Source: Dehalococcoidia bacterium
GTDB taxonomy: Bacteria; Chloroflexota; Dehalococcoidia; GIF9; UBA5629
Assembly (NCBI GenBank): GCA_016783155.1
Contig: JADHXB010000005.1
Coordinates: 1-36,257, forward strand
Direction: 5' to 3'
DNA: 36,257 nt
The notes under the pieces are model-generated. The model was not told the origin of the DNA. It made no database searches and was given only the letters and a program-made list of their open reading frames with translations. This document shows, piece by piece, positions 1 to 6,539 of this stretch (positions are counted from its first letter, which is position 1; every line of letters begins with the position of its first letter). Position numbers and translations under genes: made by a program.

Positions 1-25
1 ATCAGCCACGGAACCTGATGCGGCA

Positions 26-223
26 TTAGAGTTTCCTCAAGGCCTCCTCGACAACATGTACCTTCTCCTGAGACACAAGGATACGGTAGCCAGCCAATCC
101 ACTGACGCCTGGCTCTTTCTTTTGGTCAGGCAGAATCCGCGTCGGTATTCCCTCACCCTCAAAGAATTCCTTCCACATCTCAGCTATTATCAAATTAGGT
201 GCGCTCTTAACCTGAACCCACAT
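26..223 (-). CDS. DUF2007-like small protein
   Basis: A 65-residue protein resembling DUF2007 (putative signal-transducing protein) domains: an N-terminal strand followed by a helix (IIAEMWKEFFEGEGIPTRI) and a C-terminal strand and helix (YRILVSQEKVHVVEEALRKL). Members of this family are small ferredoxin-like-fold domains of unknown function. No transmembrane segment or signal peptide is visible. It lies on the same strand as the nuo operon but is separated from nuoK by about 115 bp holding a palindromic repeat, so co-transcription is uncertain. The ATG is preceded by a weak AGGAT. The family assignment rests on the length and the pattern only. Confidence 0.6.
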   Translation of the reverse strand: MWVQVKSAPNLIIAEMWKEFFEGEGIPTRILPDQKKEPGVSGLAGYRILVSQEKVHVVEEALRKL

Positions 224-253
224 ATCCTAGTTCACTACCTAAGGCTGTTTATT

Positions 254-317
254 GTCATTGCGAGGAGCACAGCGACGTGGCAATCCCCAGAGATTGCTTC
301 GCTCCGCTCGCAATGAC
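254..317. repeat. 64-bp intergenic palindromic repeat (MITE/REP-like)
   Basis: The element has perfect 11-bp terminal inverted repeats, GTCATTGCGAG at 254-264 and CTCGCAATGAC at 307-317, and an inner pair GCAATC (280-285) / GATTGC (292-297). I recognise this type of sequence (GTCATTGCGAGGAGC...GCAATC) as a dispersed intergenic element found in many copies in diverse bacterial genomes. It sits between nuoK and the DUF2007 gene, where it could fold into a hairpin in the transcript and act as a terminator or mRNA stabiliser. No second copy is visible in this window. Confidence 0.8.
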
Positions 318-338
318 GGGCAGGAATTACTAAACGCT

Positions 339-650
339 CTACCATTTCATCAAGTCGAATTTGTCAACATCAACAGATTCGCGACTGCGATAAATAGCGA
401 TTATTATAGCTATACCAACGGCAGTCTCAGCCGCAGCCACCACGATGACAAATATGGCAAATATCTGCCCGGTAAGAAACATTGGCACAACATAACGGGA
501 AAAAGCAACCAGAGCGATATTCACTGCATTGAGCATAATTTCAATGCACATCAAAATGACTACAGCATTACGCTTAGCCAGAACTCCGTACAACCCGATG
601 GAGAAAAGAACCGCTGATAAGACAAGGTAATGTTCTAATCCAACCGACAT
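339..650 (-). CDS. nuoK: NADH-quinone oxidoreductase subunit K
   Basis: A 103-residue membrane protein with three hydrophobic segments and the NuoK/MrpC signature, including the conserved glutamates in [20 protein letters not shown] and [11 protein letters not shown] that are thought to take part in proton translocation. Its length is normal for the family. It follows nuoJ with 2 bp between stop and start, as in canonical nuo operons. The usual next gene, nuoL, does not follow: downstream comes a 64-bp repeat and then a DUF2007 gene. Confidence 0.95.
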   Translation of the reverse strand: MSVGLEHYLVLSAVLFSIGLYGVLAKRNAVVILMCIEIMLNAVNIALVAFSRYVVPMFLTGQIFAIFVIVVAAAETAVGIAIIIAIYRSRESVDVDKFDLMKW

Positions 651-652
651 TT

Positions 653-1141
653 CTATTTCTCCCTTATCAACACGATGGCACCCAGCACCGCTGCCAGGAG
701 CAACACTGCGGTAATTTCCACAGGCAATATAAAACCGCCCTCGCCAAACAGGCTTAAACCTATAGCCGCTGTTGTCGGTTGCTGAGGTGGCTCACTGCTC
801 GTTTCCCACTTGGTACTCATCACAGTGAAAACCAGTGTCCCTAAAAGCAGCAAGCTCACTACCAAGGCAGGAATGCGCAGCTTCCCTGATGGACTACCGT
901 GCCAGACTTCGCGTGTAAGCATGATGGCGACGATAATCAATATTGAGATAGCTCCCACATAAATAAGAATCTGCACAACCGCCAGGAAGTCTGCATAAAG
1001 AGTTATATAAATCACAGCTATAGTTAAGAAAAGCAGGACTAGTGAAAGAGCCGCCCGAAAGACATCACGCAAGATAACTACAGCCAATGCTGCGCCGACA
1101 GTCACGGCTGCCAATATCCAGAAGACGATATCAAACACCAC
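653..1141 (-). CDS. nuoJ: NADH-quinone oxidoreductase subunit J
   Basis: A 162-residue NuoJ with five predicted hydrophobic segments; the family's conserved stretch [21 protein letters not shown] is present around residues 55-75. It is a membrane-arm subunit involved in coupling quinone reduction to proton pumping. The start is GTG and overlaps the end of nuoI by 11 bp, indicating translational coupling. The loop between residues 105 and 130 is hydrophilic and poorly conserved, as usual. Confidence 0.94.
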   Translation of the reverse strand: MVFDIVFWILAAVTVGAALAVVILRDVFRAALSLVLLFLTIAVIYITLYADFLAVVQILIYVGAISILIIVAIMLTREVWHGSPSGKLRIPALVVSLLLLGTLVFTVMSTKWETSSEPPQQPTTAAIGLSLFGEGGFILPVEITAVLLLAAVLGAIVLIREK

Positions 1142-1676
1142 GGCCTCTCTTCTTGCTCAGTCCCAGCCAGCTCAATTTCTGCCCACCTTCCTCCTTATCC
1201 CAGTAGATGAGCAGGCTCTGCTTAGGCAGACTTGCCTCAATTCTTGGTCGAGCATAACCACTGGGCTGCCTGACATCAGATAACTGAAGCTCTTCTTTGC
1301 TCAAAACAAGTTGTTTACGTCTATGCTGCGCCCGCTCGTAGCTAATACCCATAGCCAACGCGTCAAAGGGGCAAGCCTCGACACATAAGCCACAGAACAT
1401 GCAACGTCCCGTATCTACCTCAAACTTATCAACCACGTAATTATTCTTGTCACCTACATGAGTAGCAATCTCAATATTTCCCTGAGGGCAACTCTTGGCA
1501 CAGGTAGCACAGCCAGTACATTTGTCTGGATACCACACTAGCTCGTTGCCTCTTATGCGCCTTGAGACAATCAGCTTCTCCTCAGGATATTGCACAGTTA
1601 TAGGGGCGCGAAACAGGTGCTTGAAGGTTACCGCCATCCCCTTAGCTATGCCGATTCCATATCTCTCAAACTTCAA
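1131..1676 (-). CDS. nuoI: NADH-quinone oxidoreductase subunit I, 2[4Fe-4S]
   Basis: A 181-residue NuoI carrying two ferredoxin motifs, CTGCATCAKSCPQGN and CMFCGLCVEACPFDA, which bind clusters N6a and N6b that pass electrons towards NuoB. The N-terminal amphipathic helix (GIAKGMAVTFKHLFRAPITV) is the usual membrane-surface anchor. The start is TTG, chosen because an AGGAGG lies 8 nt upstream; it overlaps the 3' end of nuoH by 11 bp. The C-terminal tail of about 50 residues beyond the second motif is Arg/Lys-rich and longer than in minimal homologues. Confidence 0.95.
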   Translation of the reverse strand: MKFERYGIGIAKGMAVTFKHLFRAPITVQYPEEKLIVSRRIRGNELVWYPDKCTGCATCAKSCPQGNIEIATHVGDKNNYVVDKFEVDTGRCMFCGLCVEACPFDALAMGISYERAQHRRKQLVLSKEELQLSDVRQPSGYARPRIEASLPKQSLLIYWDKEEGGQKLSWLGLSKKRGRGV

Positions 1677-2775
1677 CTCGGCCGCCTCCTAAAGTAAACA
1701 GCTTCGACCACAACAGGACTAGCACACCAGCAAAAACGAAGTTCACTGCCACCATTAACCATGGCGTAATTTCTGACAGCCATAGTACCTCGGCAGCAAC
1801 GATAAACAGGTTGATTATCGCCATAGGCAGTAGGCCCTTCCAGGCAAAAGCCATTAACTGGTCCACACGCAATCTGGGAAGTGTACTGCGCATCCACACG
1901 ATAACGAAAAACACCGCCATGACCTTAATTACGAGCCATATAATCGGCGGCAACAACGGCCCTTGCCAGCCGCTCAGGAACAGGGTAGCAATAATACACG
2001 AATAAGCTAGAGCATGGCCATATTCACCGAGATAAAACATGGCAAACTTCATTCCGGAATACTCAATGTGGTAGCCAGCGACGATTTCAGAATCAGCTTC
2101 GAGAAGGTCAAACGGGCTGCGGTTCATCTCAGCAACCGTCCCCAGGAAAAAGATAACAAAGCCCAGAGGCTGCAGTAAAAGGAAGGGGATTTTCTGTGAG
2201 GCTACAATCTGTGTCATCGACAGCGACCCGGCCATCAACACCACACCCAGAATCGCTAGAACCACTGGCAACTCATAGCTCACCATCTGGGCTACTGCCC
2301 TCAGAGCTGATATCAAGCCATACTTATTATTTGATGCCCAACCCGCCATGTATATGCCAACTGCAGATATAGAACTGATTGCCACTACATAAACCACGCC
2401 TACATTCAGATCAGTTAGGATGGCACGTTCACCGAATGGCACTACAGCGAAAATCATCAACACCGGCACAAAGACAATAACCGGCGCCAGCCAGTGAATC
2501 ACTTTATCACTCTTGGTCGGCACAATATCCTCCTTCAACAATATCTTCACAGCGGTAGCAATCGGCTGGAAAATCCCCTCCGGCCCAAGCCGGTTGGGGC
2601 CCAGACGAACTTGAAACCGGCCCAGCAACCGCCGCTCATACCAGATAAAGACTATAACCATGGTCAAGACGAAACCGAGAACAACCACTATGCCGACTAT
2701 GGCTGGCACGATGTAAGCTGCCCAACCCGGCCAGATACTACCTAGCCATAACTGAAATTGTTCCAGTAGCGTCAT
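1666..2775 (-). CDS. nuoH: NADH-quinone oxidoreductase subunit H
   Basis: A 369-residue membrane protein (about eight hydrophobic segments) with NuoH signatures: ERRLLGRFQVRLGPNRLGP early on, then GTVAEMNRSPFDLLEADSE and EYSGMKFAMFYLGEY, which line the quinone-binding region at the junction with the peripheral arm. I chose the ATG at 2775 because it forms TAATG with the nuoD stop and begins MTLLEQFQ; reading further upstream only adds out-of-family sequence antisense to no feature. It follows nuoD directly, so nuoE, nuoF and nuoG are absent from their usual places. Confidence 0.95.
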   Translation of the reverse strand: MTLLEQFQLWLGSIWPGWAAYIVPAIVGIVVVLGFVLTMVIVFIWYERRLLGRFQVRLGPNRLGPEGIFQPIATAVKILLKEDIVPTKSDKVIHWLAPVIVFVPVLMIFAVVPFGERAILTDLNVGVVYVVAISSISAVGIYMAGWASNNKYGLISALRAVAQMVSYELPVVLAILGVVLMAGSLSMTQIVASQKIPFLLLQPLGFVIFFLGTVAEMNRSPFDLLEADSEIVAGYHIEYSGMKFAMFYLGEYGHALAYSCIIATLFLSGWQGPLLPPIIWLVIKVMAVFFVIVWMRSTLPRLRVDQLMAFAWKGLLPMAIINLFIVAAEVLWLSEITPWLMVAVNFVFAGVLVLLWSKLFTLGGGRVEV

Positions 2776-3878
2776 TACCTGTCTATCTCCCCCAGGCAGA
2801 CATCTATGCTGCCCAATATAATTATCAAGTCGGCCACTTTCCAACCTATAGCCATGTCCTTTAGAGCAGTCATGTTAATCAGCGTTGGAGCACGAATATG
2901 GAATCTGTAAGGGGCAATAGAATTATCGCTGACCAAATGGAAGCCAAGCTCGCCTTTGGGTGCCTCTATATGCCCGTATACTTCACCGACTGGTGGCCGC
3001 AACAACTGAGGTACTTTGGCACAAGCCTCACCTTCCGGCAACTGGGCTATCGCCTGTTCCAAAATGCGTACGCTCTGCCTCATCTCCTGCATCCTTACCC
3101 AGTATCGGTCGTAGCAATCGCCAACGGTGCCAACCGGTATTTCAAAGTCAAAGCGGTCATAAATTGAATACGGATCAGCTCGACGAATATCCCACTTCAC
3201 ATCGCTAGCACGAAGCACCGGACCGCTGGCCGCAGTATTTATCGCCGTATCTTTAGGTAATATTCCAACGCCTTTAGTCCTTGCCAGCAAAACCTCATTC
3301 TGAGACAGAAGCCGGTCATATTCATCAATAAATCCTGGCATCTCAGCCACAAACCTCTTCAAAGCTGGCAAGAATTCTTCAGGGATGTCATGGCTGACGC
3401 CACCAATACGCATATAGTTATAGGTAAGTCGCTGACCGCAAACCATCTCAAATAGGTCTAATAGCTTTTCTCTCTCCCGCCACATATACAATACCGGAGT
3501 CATCATAGCTCCAAGATCGTTAAGGAAGAAGCCGACTGCCATAAGATGGTTGGCAATACGCATCATCTCAGCCATGATTATCCTCAGATATTCAGCCCGC
3601 TCCGGAACCTCTATGCCGGCCAGCTTCTCCACTGCTAGCACATAGGCAAAATTGTTCGTCATGGAAGCCACATAGTCGAGCCTGTCGGTCAACGGGATTA
3701 TTTGAGCATAGGTCCTATTTTCTCCTAACTTCTCGATCCCCCGATGGAGATAACCCATAACAAGTTCCACATCAGTGACGACTTCTCCGTCAAGGGTAAC
3801 TCGTAGGCGTAGGACACCGTGAGTTGATGGGTGCTGCGGACCCATATTAAGAATAAAAGGCTCAGTCCTTATCGCCAT
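2775..3878 (-). CDS. nuoD: NADH-quinone oxidoreductase subunit D (49 kDa)
   Basis: A 367-residue NuoD, related to the large subunits of NiFe hydrogenases but without their nickel ligands. The quinone-site motifs NMGPQHPSTHGVLR and ELVMGYLHRGIEKL are present near the N-terminus, and the family-typical end SIDVCLGEIDR is intact. NuoC is a separate gene, not fused. I take the ATG at 3878 (MAIRTEPF), 1 bp after the nuoC stop, with a GGAGGG upstream; an upstream in-frame ATG at 3914 would lie inside nuoC and adds 12 residues. It is part of the peripheral arm of a complex-I-like enzyme. Confidence 0.95.
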   Translation of the reverse strand: MAIRTEPFILNMGPQHPSTHGVLRLRVTLDGEVVTDVELVMGYLHRGIEKLGENRTYAQIIPLTDRLDYVASMTNNFAYVLAVEKLAGIEVPERAEYLRIIMAEMMRIANHLMAVGFFLNDLGAMMTPVLYMWREREKLLDLFEMVCGQRLTYNYMRIGGVSHDIPEEFLPALKRFVAEMPGFIDEYDRLLSQNEVLLARTKGVGILPKDTAINTAASGPVLRASDVKWDIRRADPYSIYDRFDFEIPVGTVGDCYDRYWVRMQEMRQSVRILEQAIAQLPEGEACAKVPQLLRPPVGEVYGHIEAPKGELGFHLVSDNSIAPYRFHIRAPTLINMTALKDMAIGWKVADLIIILGSIDVCLGEIDR

Positions 3879-3879
3879 C

Positions 3880-4320
3880 TCAGAGATAATCCCTCCGCAA
3901 CGGATGTCCAACAAAACCTTCCCAGAGCAACAAACGTTTCAAATTAGGATGCCCTTCAAAGATTATACCCATGAGGTCATAAGCTTCTCGCTCCTGAAAA
4001 TCAGCCGCCCGCCACAAGCTGACCACTGAAGGTACTGCTGGCTTGTCGCGGTCATAGCATCTGGCCTTCAAAACCACACTGTGGTTATGCCTCAACGAAA
4101 TCAGATGGTAGACAACTTCAAAATAATCCGTATAGTCGACGGCAGTGAGATTAGTCAGATAGTCGAAATCAAGCGTCCGCGTATTCTTTAGAAATTCCGC
4201 TACCTGATAAAGAGATTTGCTCGTGACAACGACAGCTGCCTTATCAGCAGCGGCAATAGAGCCAGGAAACTTCTTAGCTATCTTCTTGGCTACTTCCTCA
4301 CCATTTAAGGCTTTGGTCAC
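3880..4320 (-). CDS. nuoC: NADH-quinone oxidoreductase subunit C (30 kDa)
   Basis: A 146-residue NuoC with the C-terminal family signature [20 protein letters not shown] followed by [16 protein letters not shown]. It is a peripheral-arm structural subunit that holds NuoB and NuoD together. The start is a GTG overlapping the nuoB stop (GTGA), showing tight coupling. It ends 1 bp before nuoD. Length is typical of stand-alone NuoC proteins. Confidence 0.93.
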   Translation of the reverse strand: MTKALNGEEVAKKIAKKFPGSIAAADKAAVVVTSKSLYQVAEFLKNTRTLDFDYLTNLTAVDYTDYFEVVYHLISLRHNHSVVLKARCYDRDKPAVPSVVSLWRAADFQEREAYDLMGIIFEGHPNLKRLLLWEGFVGHPLRRDYL

Positions 4321-4883
4321 GCTTTCTTTATGCTCTCCCTGATGATTTTCTCGTGTATCTTCCTTATGCCATGAAGCAACCCCTCAGGCCGAGGCGGACA
4401 ACCGGGCACATAGACGTCAACTGGGATTATGCGATTAATCCCAGGGACAACGCTGTAGGATTCTCTGAACGGCCCACCACTAATCGCGCACTGCCCCATA
4501 GCTATGACCCATTTGGGCTCCGGCATCTGCTCATAGACTAATTTCACTGCCGGCGCCATCTTCCAAGTAAGCGTTCCGGCAACAATCATCAAGTCAGCCT
4601 GGCGCGGTGACCAGCGAAATATGTCCATGCCGAAGCGAGCAATATCAAAACGCGAAGCTGCCGCACCGATCATCTCAAAAGCACAGCAGGCCAACCCAAA
4701 CATGAGCGGAAATAGTGACCGCGACCGTGCCCAATCAAGCACATAGTCCACCGTAGTAATAAGCACGTTCCGCCTTATCTCCTCATCAAGCCACTTGTCA
4801 GGGTCAGGTATCGGCTGCTGGGAAGCTTCCATCAGCGAGTTGATCTTCAAGCCCTCAGCTATATCAATCTCTTTCAAGGGCAT
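4317..4883 (-). CDS. nuoB: NADH-quinone oxidoreductase subunit B, N2 cluster
   Basis: A 188-residue NuoB. The ligands of the terminal [4Fe-4S] cluster N2 are visible as the tandem pair in GLACCAFEM (Cys66-Cys67), MGQCAISGG (Cys132) and [10 protein letters not shown] (Cys162). The cluster hands electrons to quinone. I chose the ATG at 4883 because AAGGA lies about 10 nt upstream and the gap after the nuoA stop is 14 nt; a GTG at 4907 would overlap nuoA and add eight residues. The N-terminal 50 residues are variable, as usual. Confidence 0.94.
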   Translation of the reverse strand: MPLKEIDIAEGLKINSLMEASQQPIPDPDKWLDEEIRRNVLITTVDYVLDWARSRSLFPLMFGLACCAFEMIGAAASRFDIARFGMDIFRWSPRQADLMIVAGTLTWKMAPAVKLVYEQMPEPKWVIAMGQCAISGGPFRESYSVVPGINRIIPVDVYVPGCPPRPEGLLHGIRKIHEKIIRESIKKA

Positions 4884-4897
4884 GACTCCGTATCCTT

Positions 4898-5299
4898 CTA
4901 TTTCCACTCTAGAGCCCCTTTAAGCCAGGCATAGATATATCCCACCATAAGGATGACGAAGAAAACAGCTACCGCAATCAGCCCAAACAAGCCCAGCCCT
5001 TTAAGATTAACCGCCCAGGGATACAGAAAAACAGTTAACACGTCGAGCGCAACGAAAAGAACAGCAAAGAAATAATAGCGGAAGTTATATTGAACCCAGG
5101 TCTTGCCGATAGTTTCCATGCCACACTCATAGGTGGAAGTCTTGGCTGGATTGCTTTTCCTGGGTACGATCTTGAAAAAGCTAAGTGTCAGAGGCAGAAG
5201 CAGAGTAGTAACCGTGAACAGAATACCTACGATAAGGAGTATCCCGATGTAACCGAAATCTGCTAACAAGTAGTCAGGCCTCACTATCTCGTTACCCAT
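4898..5299 (-). CDS. nuoA: NADH-quinone oxidoreductase subunit A
   Basis: A 133-residue NuoA with three hydrophobic segments and the diagnostic loop [17 protein letters not shown] followed by [19 protein letters not shown]. It is the first gene of the operon nuoABCDHIJK. The ATG lies inside the 3' arm of a 13-bp perfect inverted repeat, with GAGG in the loop 6 nt upstream serving as the only plausible SD, so initiation is probably structure-controlled (see the hairpin at 5293-5323). A promoter-like pair lies at 5341-5370. Confidence 0.94.
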   Translation of the reverse strand: MGNEIVRPDYLLADFGYIGILLIVGILFTVTTLLLPLTLSFFKIVPRKSNPAKTSTYECGMETIGKTWVQYNFRYYFFAVLFVALDVLTVFLYPWAVNLKGLGLFGLIAVAVFFVILMVGYIYAWLKGALEWK

Positions 5300-5323
5300 G
5301 AAAAACCTCGTTTTTCATGGGTA
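5293..5323 (-). promoter_or_regulatory. Hairpin sequestering the nuoA start, with leader mini-ORF
   Basis: On the minus strand this reads as two perfect 13-nt arms (TACCCATGAAAAA and TTTTTCATGGGTA) around a 5-nt loop CGAGG. The loop supplies the SD (GAGG) and the 3' arm carries the nuoA ATG. The 5' arm carries a second ATG that opens an eight-codon reading frame, MKNEVFHG, whose TAA overlaps the nuoA start (ATGGGTAA). The geometry suggests translational control of nuoA by hairpin opening or by translation of the mini-ORF. The mini-ORF has no clear SD of its own. Confidence 0.6.
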
Positions 5324-5340
5324 CTAAAATGCCGTCTGAA

Positions 5341-5370
5341 AGTATAGCACACACACAAAAGAAAGGGCAA
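5341..5370 (-). promoter_or_regulatory. Putative sigma-70-type promoter of nuoA operon
   Basis: On the minus strand a TTGCCC (5365-5370) and a TATACT (5341-5346) are separated by 18 bp. The -10 box matches the consensus at five of six positions and the -35 at four of six. Transcription would start near 5333, giving a leader of roughly 35 nt consisting mostly of the hairpin at 5293-5323. Confidence 0.45.
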
Positions 5371-5422
5371 AGCTTGACTTGAGGTACTCTCAGTATAGGC
5401 CTTCAAAGCATGGGGGACTGAG

Positions 5423-5643
5423 CCTACACTGAAGTGACACAAGGACAGTCATGGGTAAACCTGTGCTACCATCACCAAGGAGTGCTCTCACTTTCGCCAC
5501 TCGGTCTATCCACCTGCTCAAACTAGCGGAGTCGGTAGCAACTCATGTTCTTGACACCACCATCTGCAATGTGCGATAATAATTATGGGCATATGCTAAT
5601 AAGTGCAAGTGGCAGTGAAGCAATCAAAAATCCTGTGGGCAGG
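5423..5643 (+). repeat. Duplicate of the DUF134 upstream region (copy 1, truncated)
   Basis: This stretch aligns without gaps to 19861-20081 (constant offset 14438). The distal part, 5524-5643, is identical over 120 bp except one base; the proximal part, 5423-5523, is clearly diverged (about three-quarters identical by eye). Copy 2 runs on into the DUF134 gene, whereas copy 1 stops after the GTGGGCAGG that encodes the first DUF134 residues and then enters the 3' end of the csoR-like gene. Copy 1 is therefore a promoter plus a beheaded gene start. It fills most of the gene-free stretch 5300-5650. Sequence on the minus strand of the proximal part can be read as a short peptide in both copies, but substitutions fall at all codon positions. 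Confidence 0.85.
5551..5602 (+). promoter_or_regulatory. Promoter with Fur-like box and GCATATGC dyad (copy 1)
   Basis: TTGACA at 5551-5556 and GATAAT at 5575-5580, spaced 18 bp, form a good sigma-70-type promoter reading to the right. GATAAT-A-ATTATG (5575-5587) resembles a 7-1-7 Fur-family box and overlaps the -10. A second dyad, TTAT-N2-GCATATGC-N2-ATAA, covers 5583-5602. Transcription would run antisense to the csoR-like gene and towards mvhD-fdhA at 6114. Confidence 0.5.
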
Positions 5644-5644
5644 A
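5626..5644 (-). terminator. Putative terminator of the csoR-like gene
   Basis: On the minus strand, 7 nt after the csoR-like stop, TCCTG-CCCA-CAGGA is followed by TTTTT. The stem is short (5 bp) but the U-tract is well placed. It is built from the end of the duplicated DUF134 segment. Confidence 0.4.
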
Positions 5645-5650
5645 GTACTC

Positions 5651-5938
5651 TTATTTACTGTCGCCAACTCGCACTCGACCCCAGATAGCTATAGCCCTCG
5701 CCAGGGAGTCGACATTTCCTGACTCAGCTTTACTATCTTGGCGAAAGCAAAGCTTCATGTAGTTGTTTAGCACCAGGGCACCAACACTCTCAATGGCAGA
5801 ACGTAAAGCCGCTAGTTGGGTCACCAGACTTTCGCAATCACGGCCATCAATGACCATTTTTTCGATGCCGCGAACCTGCCCTTCGATCCTTTTGAGCCGT
5901 TTTAGCAGCATTTGCTGTGATACTTCTTGTTTAGCCAT
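5651..5938 (-). CDS. CsoR/FrmR/CstR-family metal- or sulfur-responsive repressor
   Basis: A 95-residue all-helical repressor of the CsoR/RcnR family; RLKRIEGQVRGIEKMV is the characteristic helix 1. The first-sphere positions of copper-sensing CsoR are Cys-His-Cys; here they read Cys35, Tyr60 and Cys64 (GRDCESL and LNNYMKLC). Loss of the histidine argues against Cu(I) sensing and leaves two cysteines, as in persulfide-sensing CstR. I chose the ATG at 5938 because GGAGGAGG precedes it and because an upstream ATG at 5983 lies within the operator-like palindrome at 5982-5998. It is divergent from mvhD-fdhA, so that operon or itself is the likely target. Confidence 0.85.
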   Translation of the reverse strand: MAKQEVSQQMLLKRLKRIEGQVRGIEKMVIDGRDCESLVTQLAALRSAIESVGALVLNNYMKLCFRQDSKAESGNVDSLARAIAIWGRVRVGDSK

Positions 5939-5981
5939 TGCCTCCTCCGATATTCGAGATGTTACTGCGTGTTGCTTTACC

Positions 5982-5998
5982 ATACCCCTGTAGGGTAT
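5982..5998. promoter_or_regulatory. CsoR-family operator-like palindrome
   Basis: ATACCC-CTGTA-GGGTAT is a perfect 6-bp dyad with a GC-rich centre, the form described for CsoR/CstR operators (ATACCC...GGGTAT). It lies 44 bp upstream of the csoR-like start and about 115 bp upstream of mvhD, in the divergent intergenic region, fitting autoregulation and possibly control of the formate dehydrogenase operon. Confidence 0.65.
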
Positions 5999-6113
5999 AA
6001 TTTTTACGGTCTGAAAAATCTAACCTTAGTATTAATATATTCTAGCATTTAATTGGTCAACCTGTCAGGTCGATTCTAGTCTGAATGAGTCACTGAAATC
6101 ATCGGAGGTATAT

Positions 6114-6539
6114 ATGGACTCGTTTAAGCCAAAGATTGTGGGGCTGTTTTGTAACTGGTGCTCATATAGGGGCGCTGATTTAGCTGGTACTTCGAGACTG
6201 AAGTACGCACCTAATGTAAAGATAATAAGAGTAATGTGTTCCGGGCGCGTAGACGAGAGATTGGTACTCAAAGCATTCGCTCTGGGTGCTGACGGTGTTT
6301 TAGTTTGTGGCTGTCATCCAGGCGAGTGTCATTACCACAAGGGTAACCTGAATGCCAGAAGGAGGATTACTGGACTGAAACCTTTCGTTGAGGCCATAGG
6401 TATTGGCAAAGAAAGGCTCAGGCTGGAATGGATCTCAGCATCCGAAGGCCCGAAGGTAGCCGAGACAGTCAATAGCTTTACTCAAACCATAAAGCAGCTT
6501 GGCCCAAGTGCATTCAATAGGAGGCGAAATGAGCATTGA
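6114..6539 (+). CDS. mvhD: MvhD/FlpD-type hydrogenase/heterodisulfide reductase iron-sulfur subunit
   Basis: A 141-residue MvhD-family protein, which carries a [2Fe-2S] cluster and passes electrons between a hydrogenase or formate dehydrogenase and a flavin partner such as HdrA. The conserved cysteines are visible in LFCNWCSYRGAD (13, 16), VMCSGR (42) and VCGCHPGECHY (65, 67, 72). A strong GGAGG lies 5 nt before the ATG. It overlaps fdhA by 11 bp, so in this operon the partner appears to be formate dehydrogenase rather than a NiFe hydrogenase. No HdrA gene is present nearby. Confidence 0.93.
   Translation: MDSFKPKIVGLFCNWCSYRGADLAGTSRLKYAPNVKIIRVMCSGRVDERLVLKAFALGADGVLVCGCHPGECHYHKGNLNARRRITGLKPFVEAIGIGKERLRLEWISASEGPKVAETVNSFTQTIKQLGPSAFNRRRNEH

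Noticed and set aside
252-617. Plus-strand open frame opposite nuoK
   Set aside because: It begins inside the palindromic repeat and runs antisense to a clear NuoK; no SD and no family resemblance.
6065-6271. Minus-strand frame overlapping the start of mvhD
   Set aside because: Antisense to a certain gene, with no family signal or SD.
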